A DNA stretch of 64,000 nt from Flagellimonas lutaonensis. GTDB taxonomy: Bacteria > Bacteroidota > Bacteroidia > Flavobacteriales > Flavobacteriaceae. Under the pieces are notes generated by a model. It was not told the DNA's origin, searched no databases, and saw nothing but the letters and a program-made list of their open reading frames with translations. Position numbers and translations under genes: made by a program. Shown in pieces: positions 34,265 to 43,094 of this stretch. Within the stretch, counting starts at the first letter, position 1, and each line of letters begins with the position of its first letter. Location: NCBI RefSeq assembly GCF_000963865.1, contig NZ_CP011071.1, forward strand, positions 2,964,001-3,028,000. The letters run 5' to 3'.

Positions 34265-35704
34265 ATGAGCCATTTTAAGTATCTGATTTGTTTGTTCGCC
34301 CTTGTTTCTACCTGCACTGCGCAAACCGATTTGACCGCGAAACTCTACGAAACGTACGAAAAATATAAAGAGTCTTCGTTAAACAAACGGCGCATCAAAC
34401 ACAGCCAAATACAACCCTTGATCGATACCTTTAGCAACAACCCCAAATTTGAGGTGAACAAAGTAGGGGAGTCCATCGAGGGTCGAGACCTGACCCTGAT
34501 CAGTATCGGTGGGGGCAACACCAACATTTTTCTATGGTCGCAGATGCACGGTGATGAACCCACCGCCACACAGGCAATTTTTGACATCCTCAATTTTCTG
34601 GATTCGGATGATTTTAAGCATGAAAAACAGGTAATACTCCAGAACCTGAAACTTCACTTTCTACCCATGTTGAATCCTGATGGGGCAGAAGTGTTCCAAC
34701 GCAGAAATGCCTTGGGCATCGACATCAACCGAGATGCGCTGCGTTTGCAATCGCCCGAAGGGCGTACGTTGAAGAGGGTCCGCGACAGTCTTGACGCTGC
34801 TTTTGGCTTTAACCTTCACGACCAAAGCCGCTACTACAATGCCGAACGCACCCCCAAGCCTGCGACCATCTCGTATTTGGCCACGGCCTATAATTACGAA
34901 AAAGACATCAACGAGGTACGTGCCAATGCCATGAAGGTAATCGTGTTCATGAACGATGTAATCCAAAAATACGCACCTGGTCAGGTGGGGCGGTACAACG
35001 ATGATTTTGAACCACGGGCCTTTGGCGACAACATTGCCAAATGGGGCACTAGCCTTATCTTGATAGAATCAGGTGGCTACGCCAACGACCGTGAAAAGCA
35101 GGAGATTCGAAAGTTGAACTATGTGTCGATACTTTCAGCCCTCTACACCATTGCCACGGGCAGTTATAAGCAGATACCCATTGAGGAATACGAGAAAATT
35201 CCGAAGAACGACCGTAACCTTTTTGACCTTAAGATAGCCAATGTTACCTATGAACTGAACGGCAACGACTATATCATCGATTTGGGCATACAGCGGCAAG
35301 AGGTCGATTTAGAGGGCCACAACGATTTCTATTACAAAAGCATCATTGTAGACCAGGGCGATCTTTCGACCTATTACGGATACGAGACTTTTGATGCATC
35401 GGGATATAAAATCGTTCCGCCGAAAATCGCTTTCGAAGAACAGAAGGCCAACAGCCTATTGACCAAAGGGGTAGCCTATCTTCAAAAAGAGCCTCCTGAC
35501 AAGGGTTTCCATACCGAAGAACCCTTCCATTGGGTGGAAAAAGACTTTAAGTTACCTGAATTCAGGCTACAACCAGGTCAAAACCCAACTTTTTTCCTTG
35601 AAAAAGACGGTACGATCACCCATGCCGTGATCAACGGTTTTTTACTCGATTTAAGCAAACCGCTAGAACAACAGGGTTTTGGCAATGCACTGATCTATCG
35701 TTAG
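34265..35704 (+). CDS. Exported M14 family zinc carboxypeptidase
   Basis: A 479-residue secreted metallopeptidase. The signal peptide is MSHFKYLICLFALVSTCTAQ, starting at ATG 34265, 4 bases after the amidase stop. Zinc ligands are His and Glu in SQMHGDEPTATQ and His in FGFNLHDQSR. LNPDGAEVFQRRNALGIDIN and NRDAL carry the substrate-binding Asn-Arg pair. LILIESGGY supplies the catalytic Glu. M14 members remove C-terminal residues or trim peptidoglycan peptides. The last 150 residues form an extra domain not recognised. It is probably part of the same envelope operon. Confidence 0.9.
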   Translation: MSHFKYLICLFALVSTCTAQTDLTAKLYETYEKYKESSLNKRRIKHSQIQPLIDTFSNNPKFEVNKVGESIEGRDLTLISIGGGNTNIFLWSQMHGDEPTATQAIFDILNFLDSDDFKHEKQVILQNLKLHFLPMLNPDGAEVFQRRNALGIDINRDALRLQSPEGRTLKRVRDSLDAAFGFNLHDQSRYYNAERTPKPATISYLATAYNYEKDINEVRANAMKVIVFMNDVIQKYAPGQVGRYNDDFEPRAFGDNIAKWGTSLILIESGGYANDREKQEIRKLNYVSILSALYTIATGSYKQIPIEEYEKIPKNDRNLFDLKIANVTYELNGNDYIIDLGIQRQEVDLEGHNDFYYKSIIVDQGDLSTYYGYETFDASGYKIVPPKIAFEEQKANSLLTKGVAYLQKEPPDKGFHTEEPFHWVEKDFKLPEFRLQPGQNPTFFLEKDGTITHAVINGFLLDLSKPLEQQGFGNALIYR

Positions 35705-35715
35705 CGTAGTCTTTT

Positions 35716-35880
35716 TCAATACCCGTACTGTATATTTTGGGGCATGGTGGCAAACAATAAGACCAACATGAAGACCAAAGTGAATACAATCGATGTAAAA
35801 AGCGATAATACCAAGCCTTTCGACCAGTTTGAATAGGGGCCGATGGCGCTGTTCTGAATAATTTCCTTGATAACATCCAT
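35716..35880 (-). CDS. Small single-pass membrane protein (54 aa)
   Basis: A leftward ATG frame of 54 codons: a polar N-terminus (MDVIKEIIQNSAIGPYSNWS) followed by one hydrophobic helix (LVLSLFTSIVFTLVFMLVLL) and a short tail ending QYGY. The clean separation of a polar head and a 25-residue membrane helix argues that it is real. Its stop lies 12 bases from the convergent peptidase stop. No family is recognised; the function is unknown. Confidence 0.55.
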   Translation of the reverse strand: MDVIKEIIQNSAIGPYSNWSKGLVLSLFTSIVFTLVFMLVLLFATMPQNIQYGY

Positions 35881-36056
35881 AACCTGAGTTTTTTTGAGTT
35901 AAACTTCTTCAGTCTTTAGGATGTTGGTAGTTGCAGTCGTCATATATAGAACAATTATTGGGCCAAAAACCCTACCTAAATGGTCGTTCAGCGAATATAT
36001 GCGGGCATTTCATGCATCAAATTCGTACATTCATGGCATATTTCAAATCAAAAACA

Positions 36057-36671
36057 ATGAAGATATCATTTAACTTAATTACACTACTGGCAATAGTGGT
36101 ATCTGGCCAAACAACGGTCGGCCAAGAGTTCGAAGGCCAAAGCCTTTTCAATGGCAAAAACTTGGACGGATGGGTGCAACACGGTGACGAAAAGTGGTAT
36201 GTGGAAGATGGACTGCTTATTTGTGAGAGTGGCCCCAAAGCGGAGTATGGCTACCTGTCCACCGAAGACGATTACGACAATTTTGAACTGACCCTTGAGT
36301 TCAAGCAGGAAGCGGACGGCAACAGTGGGGTCTTCTTTAAATCTACCTTTGAGGGCAACAAGGTTACAGGTTGGCAGGTAGAGGTAGCGCCCCCCGGTAA
36401 ACACACGGGCGGCATCTACGAATCGTATGGTCGTGGTTGGCTCATAAAACCAAGTCCTGAGAAAGAAGCTGCCTTAAAAATGGGCGAATGGAACAAAATG
36501 ACCATTTCGGTAATGGGCCCCACGGTGACCACTTGGTTGAACGGAGTTCAAATGGTAGAGCTCACCGATGAAAAAATTGGTCAGGGCAAAGGGGCCATTG
36601 CGCTGCAGATACATGATGGGGGAGGAATAAAAGTGAAATGGCGCAACATTAAGATAAAAACGGTTCAGTAG
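36057..36671 (+). CDS. DUF1080 (3-keto-disaccharide hydrolase-like) exported protein
   Basis: A 204-residue secreted concanavalin-like jelly-roll protein. ATG 36057 gives the signal MKISFNLITLLAIVVSGQ; the frame continues upstream without meaning. Family features are SLFNGKNLDGWVQHG, WYVEDGLLICES, GYLSTEDDYDNFELTLEFK, GNSGVFFKS and GWQVEVAPPGKHTGGIYE. DUF1080 proteins cleave or bind glycan derivatives such as 3-keto sugars. The actual substrate is unknown. Two other DUF1080 genes are in the window (36745-37686 and 63472 to the end). Confidence 0.88.
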   Translation: MKISFNLITLLAIVVSGQTTVGQEFEGQSLFNGKNLDGWVQHGDEKWYVEDGLLICESGPKAEYGYLSTEDDYDNFELTLEFKQEADGNSGVFFKSTFEGNKVTGWQVEVAPPGKHTGGIYESYGRGWLIKPSPEKEAALKMGEWNKMTISVMGPTVTTWLNGVQMVELTDEKIGQGKGAIALQIHDGGGIKVKWRNIKIKTVQ

Positions 36672-36691
36672 TCCTGTTCCAAGAAAAAGAA

Positions 36692-36721
36692 AAAAGCCCT
36701 GACGATACTGTCAGGGCTTTT
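36692..36721. terminator. Bidirectional terminator between two DUF1080 genes
   Basis: A perfect 12-base stem AAAAGCCCTGAC / GTCAGGGCTTTT with loop GATACT. It has A and T flanks on both sides and lies between convergent stops. Confidence 0.85.
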
Positions 36722-36744
36722 TATATTCTAAGAACTCTGCTAAG

Positions 36745-37686
36745 TCAGTTCGACTCCAAAATGGGGGTCACCACAAATGACTTGAACTCCACAGGGCCAT
36801 GGTCTCCTTGAATCATAATTGGCCCAGGCTCTCCTTCGTTGCTATCCAATGCCCCTCCTGTTATTCCCGGTATGGTCTGGTCACAGATAATGGTTTTTCC
36901 ATTGGCTACTACAGTAACCCGCCTACCGATCAGGGTTACCTCATAGGTTTGCCAATCTCCCGGGTTGCCGGCAACATTCTCGTTGGGTTCCAAAAAACCA
37001 TAAATGCCGCCGAAATAGATATCCGAAGCGGGTAGTCCTTTGTTGTCGGCGATCTGAAGCTCGTAACGGCCACGTAGATAAATGCCGCTGTTGCTGCCCT
37101 TAGGGTACCTGAATTCGGTTACCAGTTTAAAATCGGAAAAGGTATCATTGCTGATAAGATTGGCCCCTGAACGGGTATTTTTTAAAATACCGTTTTCAAC
37201 CACCCAGTTATCATCTTCGCGATCGGTATGCCAATGGGTGAGGTCTGTGCCGTTAAAGAGTTCCATGGGCTCGCCCCAGGCCGGTCGGTCATTATAGGGC
37301 AGGTCAGGCGCAGGGGTACCTGTCCACTGGTATATCTTGCCATCGACATATTTCATGGTGCCCTTCAACTTTCCGTCGACTAAGGTACCTGTAAATTCCA
37401 TGTCACCGCCCTCGGGTTCCCACTGGCGCGGAATTTCGAAACTGAAATTGTTGCCATCGATCTTTACCTCTGAAATGGGCCTTGCGCTTCCGAAGGCAAA
37501 CACAAAGCGGCCGATCATGGTCTCGTGGCCTGAATGGCGTATCTCTAGCCAAGAAGGCAATACTTTGCCCTCGAACTCCATCACAAGGTCCCAACGACCT
37601 TCAAGAGGATGCAACTCTTGGGCACTTAAATTAGCCATACAAAAAAGTAAAAGACTAGAAATCAATGTTCTCATCGTATTTTTCAT
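36745..37686 (-). CDS. DUF1080 exported protein with an extra N-terminal domain
   Basis: A 313-residue secreted protein with signal MKNTMRTLISSLLLFCMANL ending at SAQ. Residues about 25-125 form a beta-rich module (LEGRWDLVMEFEGKVLPSWL, DGKLKGTMKYVDGKIYQW) found before some DUF1080 domains. Residues about 135-310 are the DUF1080 jelly roll: MELFNGTDLTHWHTD, WVVENGILKN, GSNSGIYLRGRYELQI and PGDWQTYEVTLIGRRV. It probably acts on glycans outside the inner membrane. It converges with the other DUF1080 gene at a shared terminator, so the two are independently transcribed. Confidence 0.87.
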   Translation of the reverse strand: MKNTMRTLISSLLLFCMANLSAQELHPLEGRWDLVMEFEGKVLPSWLEIRHSGHETMIGRFVFAFGSARPISEVKIDGNNFSFEIPRQWEPEGGDMEFTGTLVDGKLKGTMKYVDGKIYQWTGTPAPDLPYNDRPAWGEPMELFNGTDLTHWHTDREDDNWVVENGILKNTRSGANLISNDTFSDFKLVTEFRYPKGSNSGIYLRGRYELQIADNKGLPASDIYFGGIYGFLEPNENVAGNPGDWQTYEVTLIGRRVTVVANGKTIICDQTIPGITGGALDSNEGEPGPIMIQGDHGPVEFKSFVVTPILESN

Positions 37687-37754
37687 CTAGTATTGAATTT
37701 TGCGACAATTTAATGATTTCTATGGAAGCCCTTAAAAAAGAGCCAACATAAAAA

Positions 37755-37782
37755 ACCACCATGAAATGAGTTTCTTGGTGGT
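37755..37782 (-). terminator. Terminator of the VWA lipoprotein gene
   Basis: ACCACC / GGTGGT arms extended by partly paired bases, 37-64 bases beyond the leftward stop. The A run at 37751-37755 reads as a U tract on the minus strand. Confidence 0.65.
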
Positions 37783-37818
37783 CTTTAGTATAAAATTTTA
37801 TAAAGTTTTGATAGTACG

Positions 37819-38913
37819 TCACTCACATCCTCCCGTGAAACCATCCGCATTGAACTTGGTCTGTACCGCGCCTTGCAGGTTACCGTTGGTGAGTTGTATC
37901 ACCAAATTGTTCTCGCCACTACCGTCGCGCTTGGGTGTGCAGTACTCAAAAAGGTAAAAACTATTGGCCTGCTCTGAGACGCGCTGTGAAATTTGGTTAA
38001 AGGTAGTTTCCAACTGTTCTTTGTTGTTGGCGAAAACGCTGGCCGTCTTGCCAATTTCCATCAATACCTGGGTGTCGATTTCAGCACCAAGACCGATGGT
38101 GAAGAACGAAATGTTGCTATTTGCCTCATTGACGGCCTTAAGGGCACGTTCTTCGGTATAGCGTGAGGCCTGGTCTGTACCATCGGTGAAAATGACCACT
38201 GAGGCCGCGCCGATAACAGAATTATTATTACTTTCCCTAATCAGGTCCTCAGCAATATCGGTTGACTTGATCACTGCGCCGTACAGATCCGTTGAAGGGT
38301 CGCTGCTGATATCTTGGGTTATACCGTCAATGGCCCCCGTCAGTTCGGCCGTTGAAGAGGTCAGCTCGTTGAGTAGGTGCAGTTGGTCTTCACCATCAAA
38401 CCAATAAATGGCTATTTTAAATGACTCCGTTTCAGGCGAGGGCATTACATTGTTCACAAAGCTGGTAGCGGCCACTTTAAGCTCTTCAAGACTGCTTTCC
38501 AAAACCGAATTGCTCAAATCGAGTACCAATAGTGTATTGTTGCTGAACACTTGCGAATTGGGCGAAATACGCGCTTGCGATTCTGAAGAGGATATGGTAT
38601 TGAAACAATCATCGTTGCGCCCCTGCTCATAAATGGTGAACTGATCGGCCGTTAGACCTGAGATCGGATTTCCTTGCTTGTCAGACACCTTGAAAAGGAT
38701 CGAGACTTTGCTCGGAGGGGCGGTATACTGTTCTTGGATCGACAACAGCAGGTCGTTTTCACCAAAGCCCAAGCAATCATCCGGCTCCTTGCCCTTACCA
38801 AGCTCACCTTGGTTGATGTCGAAACTCACATCGTCATCGGCGTTGCCACATGAAACCAAGAAGAGAACAGAAAAGAGATAGGGTAGTATTTTAGCAAAAG
38901 TTTTCATTTTCAT
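37819..38913 (-). CDS. VWA-domain lipoprotein
   Basis: A 364-residue lipoprotein (KILPYLFSVLFLVSCGN, lipobox LVSC). A beta-sandwich-like region (about 55-110) is followed by a von Willebrand A domain (about 125-320). Its MIDAS metal site is DLSNS (DxSxS) in TLLVLDLSNSVLESS, with a downstream Thr/Asp in ASVVIFTDGTDQ. The short tail contains cysteines. VWA proteins bind partners through the metal site; the partner is unknown. It appears monocistronic. Confidence 0.85.
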   Translation of the reverse strand: MKMKTFAKILPYLFSVLFLVSCGNADDDVSFDINQGELGKGKEPDDCLGFGENDLLLSIQEQYTAPPSKVSILFKVSDKQGNPISGLTADQFTIYEQGRNDDCFNTISSSESQARISPNSQVFSNNTLLVLDLSNSVLESSLEELKVAATSFVNNVMPSPETESFKIAIYWFDGEDQLHLLNELTSSTAELTGAIDGITQDISSDPSTDLYGAVIKSTDIAEDLIRESNNNSVIGAASVVIFTDGTDQASRYTEERALKAVNEANSNISFFTIGLGAEIDTQVLMEIGKTASVFANNKEQLETTFNQISQRVSEQANSFYLFEYCTPKRDGSGENNLVIQLTNGNLQGAVQTKFNADGFTGGCE

Positions 38914-39006
38914 TTTTGTTTAGGGTTCAGCCTTTCAACGCAAAAACCGGGCCGATAGTATACAGTCCGAAAATTTTGTAGCTTCATGAGCAACAAAAGT
39001 GGCTAC

Positions 39007-39945
39007 ATGAAAAAAGTATTTCCTTTCCTATGTTTCCTGATATTTTTTGGTTTTCAACAGGTGGCGGCCCAAGCGACCAATGTGGCCGAAAGACTGGGGT
39101 ATTCAAAACATGATAAACTATTAATCATACACGCAGATGATCTGGGGGTGGCACATTCTGAGAACAAGGCCAGCATCAAGGCGATGGAAGAAGGCTGTGT
39201 CAATTCTGCCAGCATAATGGTTCCGTGCCCTTGGTTTCCTGAAATTGCCGCGTATGCGAAAGAGCACCAAGAAATGGATTTCGGCTTGCATTTAACCGTG
39301 ACCAGCGAGTGGAAATACTACAAGTGGGGACCTTCATACTGGAGCCATATCATGGCCTCTTTCAGAAACGAGCAAGGTTATTTTTATGACAACGTGGCTG
39401 ATGTGGCGGCCAAGGGGAACCCCGACGTGCTAAAAACCGAATTGGCCACACAGGTACGGTTGGCACTCAACGCCGGTATTGATGTAACCCATTTAGATGC
39501 CCACATGGGGGCGGTAATGGCAACCCCTGAGTTTTTAAAGGCCTATATTCAGGTTGGAAGAGATCATAGCCTCCCCGTTTTATTGGATTATGGTATTCCA
39601 GTCATGGATAGCCCAGAAATTCAACAAATGATGACCGAGAAAGATGTGGTTGTAGACCGGGTGTTGACGGCCATGCCAGAAGATTTTGCGGATGGAATGG
39701 ACCAGTATTATACCAAGGTGTTGAACGAATTGGAACCAGGTTTGAACTGTCTGCTCATACACACCGCCTATGATGATGAGGAAATGCAGGCCATAACCAT
39801 TGACCACCCCGATTGGGGTTCGGCATGGCGACAAGCCGATTACGATTTCTTTACCAGTGATAAATGTGCAGCGTTGTTAGGGGCGAACGGGATTATTTTG
39901 GTGACCTGGCGCGAGATACGTGATAAAATCACCCGGGCCGAATAA
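39007..39945 (+). CDS. Exported ChbG/HpnK (YdjC) family deacetylase
   Basis: A 312-residue polysaccharide-deacetylase-like enzyme. I choose ATG 39007 because it gives a clean signal peptide (MKKVFPFLCFLIFFGFQQVA, then AQ); an ATG 21 bases earlier is possible. Metal-site segments are LIIHADDLGVAHSEN (D-D and His), DFGLHLTVTSEW (HxT) and VTHLDAHMGAV (HxDxH). ChbG deacetylates chito-oligosaccharides; HpnK-like members act on other N-acetylated compounds. Export suggests a periplasmic glycan substrate. Confidence 0.87.
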   Translation: MKKVFPFLCFLIFFGFQQVAAQATNVAERLGYSKHDKLLIIHADDLGVAHSENKASIKAMEEGCVNSASIMVPCPWFPEIAAYAKEHQEMDFGLHLTVTSEWKYYKWGPSYWSHIMASFRNEQGYFYDNVADVAAKGNPDVLKTELATQVRLALNAGIDVTHLDAHMGAVMATPEFLKAYIQVGRDHSLPVLLDYGIPVMDSPEIQQMMTEKDVVVDRVLTAMPEDFADGMDQYYTKVLNELEPGLNCLLIHTAYDDEEMQAITIDHPDWGSAWRQADYDFFTSDKCAALLGANGIILVTWREIRDKITRAE

Positions 39946-40059
39946 TTTTCACTGTTTTAAAGCTTTGTTAAAACACAAGCGCTCCTGTTAAAAATAAATA
40001 TCCCGATAATTTTTTTGGTAACTTCAACAGGTAATCCAACATAAATCAATCTATCAACT

Positions 40060-40521
40060 ATGCCAACGTATCAAATCAAGGTCAACGGTGCACAAAAGAC
40101 CGTTGATGTTTCCGCAGACACGCCCGTGCTTTGGGTGCTGCGAGACCACTTAGACTTGGTAGGCACCAAATACGGCTGTGGAATCGGCCAATGCGGGGCC
40201 TGTACCATTCATGTTGACGGTGTGGCCATGAGAAGCTGCTCAATGACCATGGGCCAGCTCGAAGGTAAATCGGTTACTACCATTGAAGGACTTTCTGAGG
40301 ATGGAAGCCATCCTGTCCAGATTGCCTGGAAAGAAGTCGATGTGCCCCAATGTGGGTATTGCCAAGCGGGGCAGATCATGACCGCTTCGGCCTTTTTGGA
40401 GAGCAATCCGAATCCTACCGAAGAAGACATCAAGAATGCCATGCACGGAAACATCTGTCGCTGCGCGGCTTACAATCGAATCTATAGGGCGGTCGAAAAG
40501 GCTGCTGAGAACATGGGTTAA
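40060..40521 (+). CDS. iorA: [2Fe-2S] subunit of a molybdenum hydroxylase (isoquinoline 1-oxidoreductase alpha-type)
   Basis: A 153-residue electron-transfer subunit. The plant-type cluster ligands are GCGIGQCGACT and the later MRSC. The second cluster ligands are PQCGYCQAGQ and ICRCAAYNR. This two-cluster layout is standard for the small subunit of xanthine-oxidase-family enzymes. No signal peptide is present, so it is probably exported bound to its Tat-targeted partner. It lies 16 bases before the large subunit and heads the molybdenum locus. Confidence 0.93.
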   Translation: MPTYQIKVNGAQKTVDVSADTPVLWVLRDHLDLVGTKYGCGIGQCGACTIHVDGVAMRSCSMTMGQLEGKSVTTIEGLSEDGSHPVQIAWKEVDVPQCGYCQAGQIMTASAFLESNPNPTEEDIKNAMHGNICRCAAYNRIYRAVEKAAENMG

Positions 40522-40537
40522 CACATAAACAAGAATC

Positions 40538-42763
40538 ATGGCAAATCAACATATGACATTAAGTAGAAGGGGCTTTATGCGCACCACCGGTCTAGCCAGT
40601 GGTGGCATGCTCATAGGTTTCAACCTGTTTCAGGCCTGTAAGCCCAAGGTAGAACCGCCCGTTGACCTTTCGCAGCTCAATTACAACGACTTCAACGCAT
40701 TTATTGAAATAGCGGAAGATGGCACCGTTAAGATATATTCGCCGAATCCTGAAATAGGGCAGGGGGTAAAGACCTCCATGCCCATGATCATTGCCGAGGA
40801 GCTGGATGTGGCATGGAAAGATGTGTATGTAGCACAAGCACCTTTGAATACAGAACATTATACCCGTCAGGTTGCTGGTGGCAGCCAGTCAATACGCCAC
40901 GGATGGGATGCTCTTCGACAGACCGGTGCCACGGCCAAACAGATGTTGGTGAATGCTGCAGCTGCCAAGTGGGGCGTTGATGCATCTGAATGTACTGTGA
41001 GCGAAGGGGTAATTACAAATGCTGCCGGCGAGACCCTCGGTTACGGTGACGTGGTGAACGAGGCCGCAAAATTGGAAGTGCCCGAAGAAGTGACCCTTAA
41101 AAAACCCAGTGAATATAACATTATTGGCAAAGATGCCCGAAACGTTGACATAGATGAAATTATTACGGGCAAGCCCCTATTCGGATTGGATTACAAGGTG
41201 GAAGGAATGGTCTATGCCGCAGTTGCAAGGCCACCGGCATTTGGCCAAACACTGAAGTCATTCGACGATACCAAGGCCAGACAAATGCCTGGTGTCATTG
41301 ACATCTTTACCATAGGGGAGAAAGCCCGGGCATTATTGGAAAAAGACGAACGAACCGGCAATATCTTGTCAGGAAGCGATAAAGTAGTGGTCATTGCCGA
41401 AACCACTTGGCAGGCCATGAAGGCCAAGGAAGCGCTGGAAACGGTTTGGGAAGATGGAGAAAATATGGAGAGCACTGCTGACCACGACAAAATATTGACC
41501 GATTTGCTTGATGGCAACGAATTTCAGACCATGCGGGCAGACGGTAACGTAAAAAAGGCCTTTGCCGAGGCCGACCAAGTGTTGGAACGCACCTACGAGT
41601 CGCCCTTTTTACCGCACAACTGCATGGAACCCATGAACTTTTTTGCCCATGTAACAGATGAGAAAGTACATTTGGTGGGTCCGATACAGACGCCCGAATG
41701 GAAAGCCGGACTCGTATCGGCAATGCTAGAGCGCGACCCAAAGGAAATCCACCTGGAGATGACCCGTATGGGCGGGGGCTTTGGCCGACGGCTTTTTGGT
41801 GATTTTGTGCTTGAAGCAGCAGAAATATCCGACAAGATCAGAAAGCCTGTTAAAGTGGTCTACTCCAGGGAAGACGATATGAACGATGGCATTTACAGAA
41901 TGGCCATCAAATACCGCATAAAGGCAGGTGTAAAAGATGGCCAGGTTACCGCTTACCATTTGAAAGAGGCTGCCATCAACTCGAATATGTACGGTTTGAT
42001 ACCAAATTTCTTTCCGGCAGGGGCAATTGAAAATTACCAAGTAGACGCCGCCAACCATAAAAGTCCCATCACCACAGGGGCATGGCGCGCGCCGTACACC
42101 AATTTTTTGGCCTATGCAGAACAGAGTTTCTTTGATGAACTGGCCGAAATGATGGAGGTGGATCGCGTACAACTGCGGTTAGACCTCTTGAAAAAGGTAG
42201 ATGCCGCATCCGACGAACGGATTCAGTATTCTCCTGAACGAATGATCAAGGTAATCGAGAGCGCTGTTGAAAAATCGGGTTGGGGCAAACAACCCAAAGG
42301 GGTGTACCAAGGTTTTGTAAACTATTATTGCCATAACAGCCATGTAGCAGAGGTTGCTGATGTGGTCATTGAAAATGGCGAACCGGTGGTAAAAAAAGTG
42401 ACCTGTGTAGTGGATTGTGGCATTGTAGTGAATCCACTGGGCGCCAAAAACCAGGCCGAAGGCGGGGTTATTGATGGCATTGGACATGCCATGTATGGGG
42501 ATTTTGGATTTGAGAAGGGCAAGCCTGTTGCCAGTAATTTTGACAAGTATCGGTTGATTCGTATGAAAGAAGCCCCGGTCGTCGAGGTGCATTTTATCAA
42601 GAACGATCTTTCGCCTACAGGTCTGGGGGAACCTACCTTGCCACCGGCGGGCGGGGCCATTGCCAATGCCTTAAAGGCCGCAACGGGCAATCGTCTATAT
42701 AAACAGCCATTTACCAAGACACCTGAATTATTGAAACCACGAAAACAGGAAATCATAGGGTAA
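40538..42763 (+). CDS. iorB: Molybdopterin-binding large subunit of a molybdenum hydroxylase (IorB/aldehyde dehydrogenase type)
   Basis: A 741-residue catalytic subunit that oxidises aldehydes or N-heterocycles by hydroxylation with water. The N-terminus has a Tat signal (LSRRGFMRTTG) and a following cysteine in LFQAC, so it may be a Tat-exported lipoprotein. Cofactor segments are VAGGSQSIRHGW, RMGGGFGRRLFGDF and GLGEPTLPPAGGAI, the last with the conserved catalytic Glu. Like other family members it should use molybdopterin cytosine dinucleotide, which matches the mocA and xdhC genes downstream. The substrate cannot be read from sequence. Confidence 0.92.
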   Translation: MANQHMTLSRRGFMRTTGLASGGMLIGFNLFQACKPKVEPPVDLSQLNYNDFNAFIEIAEDGTVKIYSPNPEIGQGVKTSMPMIIAEELDVAWKDVYVAQAPLNTEHYTRQVAGGSQSIRHGWDALRQTGATAKQMLVNAAAAKWGVDASECTVSEGVITNAAGETLGYGDVVNEAAKLEVPEEVTLKKPSEYNIIGKDARNVDIDEIITGKPLFGLDYKVEGMVYAAVARPPAFGQTLKSFDDTKARQMPGVIDIFTIGEKARALLEKDERTGNILSGSDKVVVIAETTWQAMKAKEALETVWEDGENMESTADHDKILTDLLDGNEFQTMRADGNVKKAFAEADQVLERTYESPFLPHNCMEPMNFFAHVTDEKVHLVGPIQTPEWKAGLVSAMLERDPKEIHLEMTRMGGGFGRRLFGDFVLEAAEISDKIRKPVKVVYSREDDMNDGIYRMAIKYRIKAGVKDGQVTAYHLKEAAINSNMYGLIPNFFPAGAIENYQVDAANHKSPITTGAWRAPYTNFLAYAEQSFFDELAEMMEVDRVQLRLDLLKKVDAASDERIQYSPERMIKVIESAVEKSGWGKQPKGVYQGFVNYYCHNSHVAEVADVVIENGEPVVKKVTCVVDCGIVVNPLGAKNQAEGGVIDGIGHAMYGDFGFEKGKPVASNFDKYRLIRMKEAPVVEVHFIKNDLSPTGLGEPTLPPAGGAIANALKAATGNRLYKQPFTKTPELLKPRKQEIIG

Positions 42764-42765
42764 GT

Positions 42766-43020
42766 ATGACCATATTATTGTTCGGGGTTACCAAAGATAT
42801 TGTCGGTAGCCCAACATTATCCATACCAACATCGACCATCACGGGTAAAAAGGTGCCCAAGACGGTGGGCGAACTGCGCACCTATCTGGGGAAACTTTAT
42901 CCAAAATTGAATACCTTGTCGTCGTTGGCAATCGCGGTGAACAATGCCTATGCCGAAGATGAAAAAGAAATCCATTCGTATGATGAAATTGCATTGATCC
43001 CCCCTGTCAGTGGAGGATAA
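42766..43020 (+). CDS. moaD: Molybdopterin synthase sulfur-carrier subunit
   Basis: An 84-residue beta-grasp protein that carries sulfur as a C-terminal thiocarboxylate. The required double glycine is the last two residues (PPVSGG). LRTYLGKLYP and SYDEIALIPP match MoaD. It starts 2 bases after iorB and should be activated by the MoeB homologue encoded at 46415-47482. The partner MoaE is not in this window. Confidence 0.92.
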   Translation: MTILLFGVTKDIVGSPTLSIPTSTITGKKVPKTVGELRTYLGKLYPKLNTLSSLAIAVNNAYAEDEKEIHSYDEIALIPPVSGG

Positions 43021-43056
43021 GCCATAAATTGAAGTGTGAAATAAAAATAGGAAATG

Positions 43057-43081
43057 TCATGCTGAGCCTGTCGAGGCATGA
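43057..43081. repeat. TCATGC...GCATGA intergenic palindrome
   Basis: Arms TCATGC and GCATGA flank TGAGCCTGTCGAG, in the 74-base gap between moaD and moaA. It is related in sequence to the GCTGAGCGGAGTCGAAGC element at 29900-29921 and looks like a dispersed repeat. Confidence 0.5.
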
Positions 43082-43094
43082 GTTTAGCTTTTGA

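Noticed and set aside
43021-43094. Molybdenum-cofactor riboswitch before moaA
   Set aside because: The 74-base gap holds only a dispersed-type palindrome and is too short and simple for that structure.
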